Positions 35,007 through 44,096 of a stretch of DNA of 64,000 nucleotides are shown here, piece after piece. The DNA is taken from the NCBI RefSeq assembly GCF_001543175.1, contig NZ_CP014161.1, positions 1,736,001-1,800,000 on the forward strand, given 5' to 3'. The notes beneath the pieces were generated by a model. It was not told the DNA's origin, ran no database searches, and worked only from the letters and a program-made list of their open reading frames with translations. The stretch comes from Aerococcus urinae (lineage in GTDB: Bacteria; Bacillota; Bacilli; Lactobacillales; Aerococcaceae). Each line of letters opens with the position of its first letter. Within the stretch, counting starts at the first letter, position 1. The position numbers and the translations under genes were made by a program.

Positions 35007-35870
35007 TCACTTCTGACGACGTATATTCACTAGCCGTTCTACTCCATGACGACTGTTTTCTAAACTAGTAACAGTTTTTTCATAGGTAGTCGATAGGAAA
35101 TATAAGAATAAGATATCATTTAGAAACAACTGATTAAGTAAGGAGATCGTTGCCCCAGCACGCAAAGGCGCCTCACGACATTGAGCTACTAAGGCCTGAT
35201 GATCTGCTTGTTTTTGTAAGTTATTATCTGAGTTTGACGTCATCGCAATGACCTTGATATTTAATTCATGTGCCAGATTAGCTAGTTCAATCACTTCATG
35301 GGTTTGACCAGAATAGGAAATAGCAAGAAATAGACAATCCTTAGGGGCTGTTCCCATGGCTGAAGCCAATTGATGGGAATCTGCATAATTCAATACCGTT
35401 TTTCCTATTCGAGCAAATTTTTGCACTAAATCTTCACCGACAAGGTGGGAAGCTCCTAAACCATAGCAATAAATAATTGCTGCATTACTCATCAGATGAA
35501 TAATTTGGTTTAGAGTATTTTCGTCAATTAATTGACTGGTCTCTCTAAAATTGTAATAAGACTCTTGTAGTAACATTGTCTTGATATTATCTAAGTTTTC
35601 CCCGGGTTTAATATCTGTTAATTCCGCTTCAACTACCAATTGACTCTCTGAGGACAATTTTATTTTTAACTGCGAATATCCTTTCAAGCCAATAGACTGA
35701 CAAAAGCGTACCACCGTGGAGGTACTCGTCCCAGATTCTCGAGCGAGTTCATTGACATTCATTTGAACGACATCATCAGCATGTTCAATAATATATCTTC
35801 CAACCTGAGCTTCAGATCCCGACAGCTTAGTCAATTTTTCTTCAATACCTAGTAAAAAATAATTGGACAT
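35007..35870 (-). CDS. murR: MurR/RpiR-family transcriptional regulator
   Basis: A 287-residue regulator. The N-terminal RpiR helix-turn-helix includes NELARESGTSTSTVVRFCQS (near residues 38-57), followed by IGLKGYSQLK. A C-terminal SIS domain with YCYGLGASHLV and LAISYSGQTHEV binds a phosphosugar. The ATG at 35870 is taken as start; a TTG at 35879 overlaps the stop of the PTS gene. It is last in the mupG-murQ-murP operon and probably senses MurNAc 6-phosphate. Confidence 0.85.
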   Translation of the reverse strand: MSNYFLLGIEEKLTKLSGSEAQVGRYIIEHADDVVQMNVNELARESGTSTSTVVRFCQSIGLKGYSQLKIKLSSESQLVVEAELTDIKPGENLDNIKTMLLQESYYNFRETSQLIDENTLNQIIHLMSNAAIIYCYGLGASHLVGEDLVQKFARIGKTVLNYADSHQLASAMGTAPKDCLFLAISYSGQTHEVIELANLAHELNIKVIAMTSNSDNNLQKQADHQALVAQCREAPLRAGATISLLNQLFLNDILFLYFLSTTYEKTVTSLENSRHGVERLVNIRRQK

Positions 35871-35875
35871 GACTA

Positions 35876-37348
35876 TCAACCCGTTATCTTAGCGTTTTTA
35901 CTAAATGAATCAGCATGCTGCGCCTCTTTCGGCACGCCAAAAAAGTAAGTCGCGGCGAAGCCACCTGCATAAGCAGCAAGCAAGCCTAAGACATAAGCCA
36001 TCCATTTTCCATCGGCAATTAACGGAATCAAGGCGACCCCACTAGGACCAATCGCTGTCGCTCCAACACTGCCTATTCCTCCAACAACTGCTCCGCCGAT
36101 ACCACCACCAATACATGCAGTGATAAAGGGACGTCCTAAGGGTAGGGTGACGGCATAAATCAAGGGTTCACCAATACCTAAAATACCGACAGGTAGGCTC
36201 CCTTTAATAATATTGACTAATTGACCATTACGGCGACACTTAAGCCATAACGCTAAAGCTGCGCCAACTTGACCTGCGCCTGCCATCGCTAAGACTGGCA
36301 AGAGTTGTGTAGCCCCAGTCGCATTGATCATTTCAATATGGATCGGTGTGAGTATTTGGTGTAATCCAAACATCACTAAAGGTAAGAAGAAGGCCCCGAG
36401 AATAAAGCCACTAAAGGCTCCTCCAACATTGAGTACCCAATTCACCACGCCCACTAAGCCAGCTGAAACCCAACCAGCTATTGGCATAATTAAAAAGATT
36501 GTCATTAAGCCTACTGTCAATAGGGAAAGCGTTGGCGTAACAATAATATCTAGGGAATTTGGAACAAACTTCCGCAATTGTTTTTCAACGATTGAAAGTA
36601 GGAATACAGCTAAAAGTACCCCAATAATCCCCCCTTGTCCTGGAGCTAAGGGTTGTCCGGTAAATATATTCTTTAAAGGATTTTCTGGCGTCATTCCTGT
36701 TAGGTAAATAATCCCAGCAACAATTCCTCCTAATCCTTCAGTAGCACCAAATACTTTGGCTGCATTGATCCCCACATAAATATTTAGATAGGCAAAAAGC
36801 CCATTTTTTATAATATTAAGTATGGTTACAGCACTACCCCAAGTCGCCGCATCTAAGTTACCGGCAGTTATGAGATTTTGAAATACCGAGGCAATCCCAC
36901 CAATAATACCGGCACCTACAAAAGCAGGAATTAGTGGAACAAAGACACTCGCTATGGTACTAGTAAAAGATTTAAAATACGAAGGTTTATTATTTTCTTT
37001 ATAGGTTTTCTTATTTTGATTAGCAATTTCTTCTGCCCGAGAGCGATTACTCGTCAAATGAGGATCTAAATTTTCATCAACCCTTTCCGTATGTGAAATT
37101 CCACTTAATTCGTTCATTTTATCGGCTACTTTTTGTGAGATGCCGGGGCCAACAACAATTTGAAGCGTATTGTCGTCCTTAACTATTCCTAAGATGCCCT
37201 CCTCTTCTTCTAGGGCTGATAGGTTCACTGCTTGAAAATCCTTAATATCAATCCGAATTCGTGTCATGCAATTATAGATTTTATTTGTGTTTTGCTTGCC
37301 GCCGATATGTTCAAAAATATTCTTCGCTAAGTGTTCTTCTTTACTCAT
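35876..37348 (-). CDS. murP: PTS N-acetylmuramic acid-type transporter IIBC
   Basis: A 490-residue PTS permease. The N-terminal IIB domain (1-90) has the phosphocysteine in IYNCMTRIRID, and the IIC domain follows from about residue 125 with many membrane helices and GEPLIYAVTLPLGRPF. It lacks a IIA domain, like known MurNAc permeases, which borrow IIA-Glc. The ATG at 37348 overlaps the murQ stop by 8 bases and has an AGGAAAA site; the longer in-frame start at 37423 lies deep in murQ and is rejected. It imports MurNAc, or MurNAc-containing disaccharide, as the 6-phosphate. Confidence 0.87.
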   Translation of the reverse strand: MSKEEHLAKNIFEHIGGKQNTNKIYNCMTRIRIDIKDFQAVNLSALEEEEGILGIVKDDNTLQIVVGPGISQKVADKMNELSGISHTERVDENLDPHLTSNRSRAEEIANQNKKTYKENNKPSYFKSFTSTIASVFVPLIPAFVGAGIIGGIASVFQNLITAGNLDAATWGSAVTILNIIKNGLFAYLNIYVGINAAKVFGATEGLGGIVAGIIYLTGMTPENPLKNIFTGQPLAPGQGGIIGVLLAVFLLSIVEKQLRKFVPNSLDIIVTPTLSLLTVGLMTIFLIMPIAGWVSAGLVGVVNWVLNVGGAFSGFILGAFFLPLVMFGLHQILTPIHIEMINATGATQLLPVLAMAGAGQVGAALALWLKCRRNGQLVNIIKGSLPVGILGIGEPLIYAVTLPLGRPFITACIGGGIGGAVVGGIGSVGATAIGPSGVALIPLIADGKWMAYVLGLLAAYAGGFAATYFFGVPKEAQHADSFSKNAKITG

Positions 37349-38261
37349 TTTTCCTAGCCTCGCCTTCAATAATTTTGTATATAAAACCATCCGCTTTTTG
37401 GAGTAAATTTTGAGATTCTTCAAAAGAAACTTTTTCAGCTAACATCACGACCGCATTCTTCACATTAAAATGACTAGCTACTAATGCCTCATGTGCTTGC
37501 TCATAAGAAGCTTCAGTAATATTACTGATAATTCTTGTCGCCCGGTCTTCTAGTTTTTCATTAGTAACATTAATATCGATCATTAAATTCTGGTAAACCT
37601 TACCAATTTGTATCATTGAAACCGTTGATAACATGTTCAAGACCAATTTCTGTGCTGTTCCTGCTTTAAGTCGAGTAGATCCGGTTAATATTTCTGGTCC
37701 AACGATTACTTCAATACTTATTTTAGCTAGTGCAGAAATTGCTGATTCATCATTGCAAGAGAGCGCAATCGTCTTAGCACCTAGCTGATTGGCATACTTT
37801 AAACCGCCAATAACATAGGGCGTTCTTCCACTGGCACTGATCCCTACTACAGTGTCTAGCGGACTTAGCTTAATATCCTTTAAATCATTTTTTCCTAACT
37901 TTTCATCATCTTCGGCTCCTTCAACGGCTTTTGTCATTGCCCGTTCGCCTCCTGCAATGAGACCAACCACCATATCAGGAGAGGTTCCAAAGGTAGGGAC
38001 ACATTCTGCCGCATCTAAAACCCCAAGCCGTCCACTCGTCCCAGCTCCCATGTAAATTAAACGTCCATCATGATTAAAGGAATCAACAATCATTTGAATA
38101 GCTGCTTCAATCTTGGGCAAGACCTTGCTTATGGCGCTCTGAACATTATCATTTTCCGCGTTCATAATTTTTAATACTTCTAACACAGATAACTTATCAA
38201 GACTAAAAGTAGACTTATTTCTTGTTTCTGTAGTTAATTTTGCTAAATCTTCCTTAGACAT
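37341..38261 (-). CDS. murQ: N-acetylmuramic acid 6-phosphate etherase
   Basis: A 306-residue etherase that removes lactate from MurNAc 6-phosphate to give GlcNAc 6-phosphate. The SIS motifs are IYMGAGTSGRLGVLDAAECVPTFG (residues 68 on, read as IYMGAGTSGRLG then VLDAAECVPTFG) and GISASGRTPYV; the catalytic glutamate lies in DAAE. TGSTRLKAGTAQK is another hallmark. It directly follows mupG by 4 bases, defining a MurNAc recycling operon. Confidence 0.95.
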   Translation of the reverse strand: MSKEDLAKLTTETRNKSTFSLDKLSVLEVLKIMNAENDNVQSAISKVLPKIEAAIQMIVDSFNHDGRLIYMGAGTSGRLGVLDAAECVPTFGTSPDMVVGLIAGGERAMTKAVEGAEDDEKLGKNDLKDIKLSPLDTVVGISASGRTPYVIGGLKYANQLGAKTIALSCNDESAISALAKISIEVIVGPEILTGSTRLKAGTAQKLVLNMLSTVSMIQIGKVYQNLMIDINVTNEKLEDRATRIISNITEASYEQAHEALVASHFNVKNAVVMLAEKVSFEESQNLLQKADGFIYKIIEGEARKNE

Positions 38262-38265
38262 GAAA

Positions 38266-39330
38266 TCATCTCCATTGGATTAAATACTTTTGCTTACTAC
38301 CGATCAATTGGATTAGGGGAATATCTTCCGAAGCAATTGCTCCAACCACATTGACTGATGGATCGCTTGGTAAATCTTTCCTTACTATTTCAAACTCTCC
38401 TTCATAGCGACCGGCTAAACTGTTATCGACCGTGATACTTCCCTTGTTTCTGAAAGCTTGATTGGAGGGGTCAATTGCCTCTATGATTTTTCTTCTAGCA
38501 TATTGGCTCCTGACTACATATTCACTAATATCTGGACGACACATCTGAACCTCTTGAAAGTAGGGGTCCTTAGCGCTTTTATAATTATCATCATAAGAGC
38601 CTTGTAAGAGAATAATTCCATCTTTTATATAATAGGAAAATTGTTCTAAACTTTGGCCTGATAAATAAGGATCGCTTAGATAAATCTGGTCAACATTATA
38701 TTGTTTGAGCATAGTTAAACTAGCCATAAAAGGTTTCTTCCCCCTTAACTTTTCAAGGGTAGGTAAACCCTGGTATACCGGTCCGCGATAGGGTTGATCT
38801 CCAGAAACGAAGGCTTGCACCTTTAAACCATACTGATGAAATAGGTGGTTTTTTTGTATAAAGTAATCTTCACCGAGTCCGGTATAGGGACGAGGGTAGT
38901 AATTATGCCAAGCAGCGATATTCTCTTTATCTGCTCCGTTGGCAATAATTTCCTTAATATCATTTTCTTCAATAGTTGAAGCATTTATCCCTAAATGAAT
39001 TTTGTGACTCAATTTGGCAATGACTTCGTTAGAAAACCCATCATCTAATCGTATGCCAGTAATTCCCCATTGCGTTAAAACTTCAACCTTGTCCAAACTG
39101 ATGCCAATCTTCTCTAATGAAGCTAATGACATATCTACCATTAAACTAAGCTGTAGCCTTTTACAAAGGCTAGCTAAATCTTGCAGTCGTTTGAAATACT
39201 TTTCTTGATTATCCTCTGGAATCTGTATCGAAGTAAAAACTCCTTGAAAACCTCCCTGTTTCATGTTTTCAATATATGCTCTATCTTCATGACTTAAATC
39301 ACTATTTAAATAAACAGAAAACCCAAACAT
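38266..39330 (-). CDS. mupG: MupG-family 6-phospho-N-acetylmuramidase (DUF871)
   Basis: A 354-residue protein of the DUF871/MupG family. It has an N-terminal TIM barrel (about 1-240) with GFSVYLNSDL, VDMSLASLEK and GITGIRLDDGF, and a C-terminal cyclophilin-like domain. In Staphylococcus, MupG cleaves MurNAc 6-phosphate-GlcNAc in the cytoplasm. The operon order mupG, murQ, murP, murR matches that pathway, so the PTS may import the disaccharide. Confidence 0.88.
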   Translation of the reverse strand: MFGFSVYLNSDLSHEDRAYIENMKQGGFQGVFTSIQIPEDNQEKYFKRLQDLASLCKRLQLSLMVDMSLASLEKIGISLDKVEVLTQWGITGIRLDDGFSNEVIAKLSHKIHLGINASTIEENDIKEIIANGADKENIAAWHNYYPRPYTGLGEDYFIQKNHLFHQYGLKVQAFVSGDQPYRGPVYQGLPTLEKLRGKKPFMASLTMLKQYNVDQIYLSDPYLSGQSLEQFSYYIKDGIILLQGSYDDNYKSAKDPYFQEVQMCRPDISEYVVRSQYARRKIIEAIDPSNQAFRNKGSITVDNSLAGRYEGEFEIVRKDLPSDPSVNVVGAIASEDIPLIQLIGSKQKYLIQWR

Positions 39331-39345
39331 CTTTTCTCCTATCTT

Positions 39346-39393
39346 TTAAAACGCTTACATTTCTAATTATATGCTTATGAAAATAAATTTCAA
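39346..39393 (-). promoter_or_regulatory. promoter of the MurNAc operon with cre site
   Basis: On the minus strand TTGAAA (39388-39393), 16 bases and TATAAT (39366-39371) form a promoter. ATGTAAGCGTTTTAA (39346-39360) matches the cre consensus at 14 of 15 positions just downstream of the -10, where CcpA would block transcription. Confidence 0.75.
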
Positions 39394-39472
39394 CTATCTA
39401 TGGTGAATACAGAAAATAAATTACATAGTAATACAAAACAATATGTATTAATTTGACTTGTATAATACAAAC

Positions 39473-39510
39473 AAAAAAGCCAGCAGAGCCTCTATCAAGC
39501 CCTACTGGCA
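39473..39510 (-). terminator. terminator after the SDR gene
   Basis: GCCAGCAG (39479-39486) pairs with the arm ending in CTACTGGC (39502-39509), with an internal mismatch. The minus-strand product ends in six T. Confidence 0.75.
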
Positions 39511-39541
39511 ATCATTTTCACTATTAAACTTTTCCACCAGA

Positions 39542-40300
39542 CTAAATCGCCGTCCAGCCTCCATCTACCCCGACAATTTGCCCGGTCACATAGGTCGACT
39601 CATCAGCGGCTAAGAAGACTACAGCACTAGCCAATTCACCCGGTTTCCCCGGACGTTTCATCGGTGTTCTCAGTTCGATAAAGTCATTCATAGCTTCCAT
39701 AGCCTCAGGATTATTGGCTTCGGATGCGAAGAAACCAGGCGCGATGGCATTGACCGTCACACCAGTAGTTGCCCATTCGGTCGCCGCTGCCCGGGTAAAG
39801 TTGACCACTGCGCCTTTCGCTGCAGCATAGTCAATGATTGGCAGCTCTGGTAAGCCACCGAAGCCGAGAATGGAAGCAATGTTTATCACACGGCCATAGC
39901 CATTCTCCACCATCTTGGCCCCAAATTCACGGGTCATGTACATCATCCCGTCAACATCCAAGTTAAAGGTCTTGTGCCAAGCTTCGTCCGTAATTTCAGC
40001 CAGGGGCGCATTATTCCCGCCCCCCGCATTATTGACTAAGATGTCTACCTTGCCAAACTTGTCTAAGATGGCTTGGTGGGTGTCCTTGATCGATTCAGGA
40101 TCAGTCACATCGGTTGAAATCGGAAAGACTTCTGAACCGGTTTTTTCTGCAATTTCTTTAGCCGCTTCGTCGAGCACTTCTTGGCGGCGTGATAAGATCG
40201 CTACCTTAGCCCCTTGACCAGCTAGAGCGGTCGCAAATTGCTTACCAATACCGGTCCCGCCACCAGTCACCACAGCCACACGATTGGATAGATCAAACAT
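39542..40300 (-). CDS. short-chain dehydrogenase/reductase (gluconate 5-dehydrogenase-like)
   Basis: A 252-residue classical SDR. TGGGTGIGKQFA (residues 12-23) binds NAD(P), NNAGGGN is the second block, the catalytic serine is in INIASILG and Tyr/Lys lie in DYAAAKGAV. The C-terminus IVGVDGGWTAI is typical. Gluconate, mannonate or related oxidoreductases are nearest by overall look, but the substrate is unsure. The ATG at 40300 has GGAGGAA upstream. It stands alone with its own promoter (TATAAT about 40338) and a cre-like site near 40360-40375. Confidence 0.85.
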   Translation of the reverse strand: MFDLSNRVAVVTGGGTGIGKQFATALAGQGAKVAILSRRQEVLDEAAKEIAEKTGSEVFPISTDVTDPESIKDTHQAILDKFGKVDILVNNAGGGNNAPLAEITDEAWHKTFNLDVDGMMYMTREFGAKMVENGYGRVINIASILGFGGLPELPIIDYAAAKGAVVNFTRAAATEWATTGVTVNAIAPGFFASEANNPEAMEAMNDFIELRTPMKRPGKPGELASAVVFLAADESTYVTGQIVGVDGGWTAI

Positions 40301-40427
40301 ATATATTCCTCCGTTCAAATAATCAGTAACACATTCATTATAAAGAAAGCTCTTTCAGAAAGCGATTACAACCCTTTGTTCATATAATTAAAACAAACTC
40401 TTGATTTTATAATTTATAAAATAAATA

Positions 40428-40465
40428 GGTGCCCAAAAAGTAGTTTTTACCCTTCTAGGCACCAA
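40428..40465 (-). terminator. possible terminator after the FMN-bind gene
   Basis: GGTGCC (40430-40435) and GGCACC (40458-40463) form a stem with a T/A-rich continuation on the minus strand. The U tract is imperfect. Confidence 0.5.
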
Positions 40466-40491
40466 AATATTAATTCTTGCTATAAGATATT

Positions 40492-40761
40492 CTATTTTTC
40501 CGATTCTGCTAAAGCTTCCTTCACTGCAGATATAACAGCATTTGAAGTCACTGTCGCGCCAGAAACAGTATCAACCTCTACAGATTGTTCTTGGATGATT
40601 GCTTTAGGAATTCTTTCTAAAGCAATGTCACCAATACCCGGTGTTTCATCTTCCTTTATAATATTAATCTTTTCAATTTTATTGCTATCAACGGTTACTT
40701 CTAAAGTTATATCATTCATTTGCCCTTTTGCAGTTGCCTCATAAGTTCCATTTTTTAACAT
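40492..40761 (-). CDS. FMN-binding domain protein
   Basis: An 89-residue stand-alone FMN-bind domain. VDTVSGATVTSN near residues 62-73 contains the threonine that is normally flavinylated. It is the split counterpart of the N-terminal domain fused in the flavoprotein at 28244. It follows the FAD protein by 12 bases, so the two likely form a two-subunit reductase in which FMN passes electrons to FAD. Confidence 0.88.
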   Translation of the reverse strand: MLKNGTYEATAKGQMNDITLEVTVDSNKIEKINIIKEDETPGIGDIALERIPKAIIQEQSVEVDTVSGATVTSNAVISAVKEALAESEK

Positions 40762-40773
40762 TTCAACACCTCA

Positions 40774-42240
40774 CTATAAAGCATCGATATATTGCTTAGC
40801 TCTCTTCACAGCAGTCCGACCTGAATTAACATTATGGGCGCAAGCTGACCCTCCGACATTGATGGTATAAACATCATGATATTGCATGGCAGTATCCATT
40901 CCGGCTACGTATAGGCCTGGAATTGGGTCATATTGGTCATCAATGACTTCAAACCACTTGTTACTGCCAATCCCACCAATACCAACAATATAGTTAAAAT
41001 CTAAACGAGCAATATAGTAAGGCCCATTATTAATAGGTACTAACTTATCTGTCTCTTTACCAAAGTCAATATCTCTTCCATTTGTAGCCATCTCATTATA
41101 ATGTTCAACCGTCCTTAAGAATTCTTCCTTAGGTAAACCAACTTTCTCGGCTAACTCTTCAAATGTATCCGCTTTATATAAAGAATTTCCTTTATTTTCT
41201 TCTACAGCTTTTTCTAAAACATCTTTAGCATTTTCAATATCTTTAGTAAAGTCATCATAAATTTCTTGGTTAAAAATCATATAAGCTACTTTATTACTGT
41301 TAATGGCTAGTGACTGCAACATAATATTTGTTTGACGAATATTCTCATTAACAAAACGATCTCCATCTTGGTTTACCCACAAGAAAGGCCCTCCTGCAGG
41401 TAGTCCCATCATTCCATTCAATTCATCATAGTGTGGGTAAACTCCTTCATATGGTAAAGCTTGGATATAATTCACAATTAACTGACAGGAGTTGGTAATA
41501 GTATCCATAGCTCCTGAACTCATGGCTAGTTTATAGCCATCACCCTTAACACTTGGCATACCGGTTAATACTGTGTTTTCTAACTTCCAGCCTGCACGAT
41601 GGACCAATTCCTTATCGCCACCAATACCGCCAGTAGCTAAAATAACAGCTTTAGCATTGATTTGAATATTTTTATTCTTGGTTTTTGAATAGGCACCAAC
41701 AACTTTTCCATTTTCTTCAATTAGATCAGTGACTGGGGCTTCTAATAGAAATTTGACGCCTAATTCCTCAGCTTTTTTCTTCATTTGAGGAACATAGCCC
41801 TTAGATGCCACACCACCTTTAAACCAGTGGAAAGTTGGCGCTACACAAGTGCCATGATAGTCGTCTACCTGATCATATTCCACTCCCTGATCAAGGCACC
41901 ACTGCACATTTTCTGCTGAATTATAAATTAAATCTAACCATAAGGACCCGTTTGGTGTATATTGGGCTTGCTGGTGTTCATAACCGATCAATTCGACTGG
42001 ATCTAAATGGATATCAGCTTCTTTTTGCATCACTGAATCTACACCAAGCATCCCTTCAACGCCCATTCCATTTCCACCACAATAGGCATTAGACTCTACT
42101 AGAAGAACTTCAACACCTTCTTGGTGTCCTGCTTCAACAGCAGCAGCTAAGCCAGATATCCCTCCACCGACTACTAAAATATCTGTATCATAGGTCTCAT
42201 CGATCGCTTGATGCTTATCATTCATCACTTTCGTTTCCAT
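40774..42240 (-). CDS. FAD-dependent oxidoreductase (fumarate reductase-like catalytic subunit)
   Basis: A 488-residue FAD_binding_2 protein. ILVVGGGISGLAAAVEAG (residues 21-38) is the dinucleotide motif, AVILATGGIGGD a second FAD block, and IVGIGGIGSN and NVGGSACAHNVNSGRTA the C-terminal flavin site. No signal peptide is present. Relatives reduce fumarate, urocanate, acrylates or steroid enones. The operon partner is the FMN-bind protein and the divergent gene encodes a TetR regulator, so the substrate is probably an inducing small molecule. Confidence 0.85.
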   Translation of the reverse strand: METKVMNDKHQAIDETYDTDILVVGGGISGLAAAVEAGHQEGVEVLLVESNAYCGGNGMGVEGMLGVDSVMQKEADIHLDPVELIGYEHQQAQYTPNGSLWLDLIYNSAENVQWCLDQGVEYDQVDDYHGTCVAPTFHWFKGGVASKGYVPQMKKKAEELGVKFLLEAPVTDLIEENGKVVGAYSKTKNKNIQINAKAVILATGGIGGDKELVHRAGWKLENTVLTGMPSVKGDGYKLAMSSGAMDTITNSCQLIVNYIQALPYEGVYPHYDELNGMMGLPAGGPFLWVNQDGDRFVNENIRQTNIMLQSLAINSNKVAYMIFNQEIYDDFTKDIENAKDVLEKAVEENKGNSLYKADTFEELAEKVGLPKEEFLRTVEHYNEMATNGRDIDFGKETDKLVPINNGPYYIARLDFNYIVGIGGIGSNKWFEVIDDQYDPIPGLYVAGMDTAMQYHDVYTINVGGSACAHNVNSGRTAVKRAKQYIDAL

Positions 42241-42416
42241 GTATATACCTCCTAAAAATAATTATTTACCATTCTTATTTTCATAAGCGCTTTGAGCAGC
42301 GCATCTTCCAAATATCCTTGATCTTCTAAGTCCTTTATAACAATCTTCTTTACAGATATAATAGTAATATAAGCAAATAAGTGTAAAGCTTCACATGATT
42401 TAAAATGTTACAAATC

Positions 42417-42440
42417 TGAACATTTCTCCTTAAATGTTCA
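42417..42440. promoter_or_regulatory. 24-base palindromic operator
   Basis: TGAACATTT (42417-42425) and AAATGTTCA (42432-42440) form a perfect 9-base inverted repeat with a 6-base centre, 31 bases before the TetR start. Size and place fit a TetR-family operator controlling the regulator and the divergent flavoprotein. Confidence 0.7.
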
Positions 42441-42471
42441 ATCATCAATAAATTAAACGAGGTCGATCACG

Positions 42472-42990
42472 ATGAACACGCGTCTTTATATTTTTAGCCG
42501 TTTTGAGGACTATTTAGACGATAATTGCAGAGATGCTACTGTAAAATCTTTTTGTGAATTTTCAAACATATCAAGAACCACATTTTATCGCTTTTTTCAA
42601 AATATCGATGACTTGGTTATTTCTTTTTACCAATACCATGCTGATAACATTCTTCTTCATTCAAAAAATAAGACATATTATGAAATTATGTATTTACATG
42701 GCGGATTATTATTAAAGGATAAGTATCGCTCTATGATCTTAAATTATTACAAACACAATCCCAATGAATTTCTGAGATATGTATCTGATAATTTCTTCTC
42801 CTTGAGTAAGAAGTATTATTATAATTATCATGAAAAAAAATTAACTGACACACAGTTATTTGCTCTTAAAGTCTATGTAAAAGGTGCAGCTTATATTATT
42901 TTAGAAATTCTATTAGATGACTTAGATTATCAATTAGAGGATTTCAATGTAAAACTAGACGCAGTAAAACCCTCTTTTCTTAACACCTAA
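42472..42990 (+). CDS. TetR/AcrR-family transcriptional regulator
   Basis: A 172-residue, AT-rich regulator. The N-terminal helix-turn-helix is TVKSFCEFSNISRTTFYRFF (residues 23-42), closely matching the TetR pattern, followed by a helical ligand domain. Its ribosome site is CGAGGTCG. It is divergent from the split flavoprotein operon and next to a 24-base palindrome, so it most likely represses that operon. Confidence 0.85.
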   Translation: MNTRLYIFSRFEDYLDDNCRDATVKSFCEFSNISRTTFYRFFQNIDDLVISFYQYHADNILLHSKNKTYYEIMYLHGGLLLKDKYRSMILNYYKHNPNEFLRYVSDNFFSLSKKYYYNYHEKKLTDTQLFALKVYVKGAAYIILEILLDDLDYQLEDFNVKLDAVKPSFLNT

Positions 42991-42992
42991 GC

Positions 42993-43022
42993 AAAAAAGC
43001 AGCCCTCCACAGGCTGCTTTCT
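42993..43022. terminator. terminator between TetR gene and endolysin
   Basis: GCAGCC (42999-43004) and GGCTGC (43012-43017) form the stem, with A-rich and T-rich flanks, so both convergent genes may use it. Confidence 0.75.
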
Positions 43023-43036
43023 CCTTATCCACTCTC

Positions 43037-43888
43037 CTACTCACCAACATCCTGACTCAACAACCAACCAATGGCAATCCCCCGGTTACTCAACAAATAA
43101 ACCCAATCACTTTGCGGGTGGTCAATCTCTTTCCGCTCCATCACGGTAAAGACCTTGCCTTTGACCCAGTCCGCTATCCGCTGGCCCGTCTGCCAGTGGG
43201 TCGCCCAGTCAGCCACTCGTACTGAAGCCCCCACAGCCACCGGATCAGCTCGTGCGCCATCTTTATCACGCTCAATCACCAAGCGGTTGACCCGCTCTTG
43301 AACCAGCTGATAGTCATAACCCGCTGCCACCAAGCGCCGAACCCGGTCGGCTCCATTACCCCATTTGCGATCCAGGACTTCCCGGGCCAACTGGTCCACG
43401 GTCTTATCTCTTCGCCTGGCCTGACTACCGTACTTGGGCCGGGCATAGCCCTTGATCCGCCAATCATTCCAGGCAAAACGGTTCCTAGCCACCCGGCGAC
43501 TGGCGTTACCTTCAATGGTAGTAATCGTCGACCCCGTCACCGCTTCCACAAAACCAATATGGTCAGCAAAGCCACCCCCGTCCCAGTCAAAGCAGACAAT
43601 ATCACCGGCCTGGGGATAGACTCGCCCCAGCCAAATTCCAAGCCCCGCAAAGACATGGATATGACGCTGGACCCCGCACTCACGTCCAATCAAATCTGTC
43701 GCTCCCGCTTCATCACTAACTGCAGTCACAAAGAGATCACACCAGTCATCACTATACTTAGCCACATACCCCACCGGACGTGGCAAGACCCGGTTATAGC
43801 GGTCCACCATGTCGCGGTGGGCCCGAGACCCCATCGTCATTCCCAGATATTTTTGCGCCGTCCTAAGCACTTGCTGGGCGGTAACCAT
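43037..43888 (-). CDS. phage-type endolysin: CHAP amidohydrolase with Cpl-7 repeat and SH3-like end
   Basis: A 283-residue peptidoglycan hydrolase. The N-terminal CHAP/NlpC-like domain (1-150) has the catalytic cysteine in YSDDWCDLFV, histidine in FADHIGFVE, and ITTIEGNAS. A Cpl-7 cell-wall-binding repeat follows (TVDQLAREVLDRKWG...RRLVAAGYDY, about 162-203), then an SH3-like tail. No signal peptide is seen, so release needs the holin. The ATG at 43888 has GGGAGGTG 6 bases upstream and overlaps the holin gene by 26 bases. The DNA here is GC-rich (one 60-base line holds 63% G+C), unlike the flanks. Confidence 0.87.
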   Translation of the reverse strand: MVTAQQVLRTAQKYLGMTMGSRAHRDMVDRYNRVLPRPVGYVAKYSDDWCDLFVTAVSDEAGATDLIGRECGVQRHIHVFAGLGIWLGRVYPQAGDIVCFDWDGGGFADHIGFVEAVTGSTITTIEGNASRRVARNRFAWNDWRIKGYARPKYGSQARRRDKTVDQLAREVLDRKWGNGADRVRRLVAAGYDYQLVQERVNRLVIERDKDGARADPVAVGASVRVADWATHWQTGQRIADWVKGKVFTVMERKEIDHPQSDWVYLLSNRGIAIGWLLSQDVGE

Positions 43889-44096
43889 AGCCCCCACCTC
43901 CCTTGTGGTAGTCCTCACTGGATAATTGCAAGACCGATCCCAAGAAAACCGCCAGTAAATTCAAGGTCACGACTACTGTATCTGTCCCCACAAATCCATA
44001 AGCTTCACCCAGTCCCTTGACTAAAACACTCAAAGCCGGCATAAAGACCAAGGCCAGCCACTTGAGTCGGTCATAGGTCTGATTACTTAAAGGCAT
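43863..44096 (-). CDS. holin, phiLC3 family
   Basis: A 77-residue protein. Two membrane segments are visible (about LKWLALVFMPALSVLVKGLG, residues 11-30, and VVVTLNLLAVFLGSVLQLS, residues 41-59), with a short polar glycine-rich C-terminus. Length and layout match phiLC3-type phage holins, which open the membrane so that endolysin reaches the wall. It overlaps the XhlA-like gene upstream and the endolysin downstream. Confidence 0.85.
   Translation of the reverse strand: MPLSNQTYDRLKWLALVFMPALSVLVKGLGEAYGFVGTDTVVVTLNLLAVFLGSVLQLSSEDYHKGGGGYGYRPASA

Noticed and set aside
37349-37423. A 25-residue N-terminal extension of the MurNAc permease
   Set aside because: It lies wholly within murQ and lacks a ribosome site, while the ATG at 37348 has one and starts the IIB domain correctly.
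43298-44020. A 240-codon open frame on the plus strand opposite the endolysin and holin
   Set aside because: It is a by-product of GC-rich codons in the opposite genes; it has no family features and no ribosome site.
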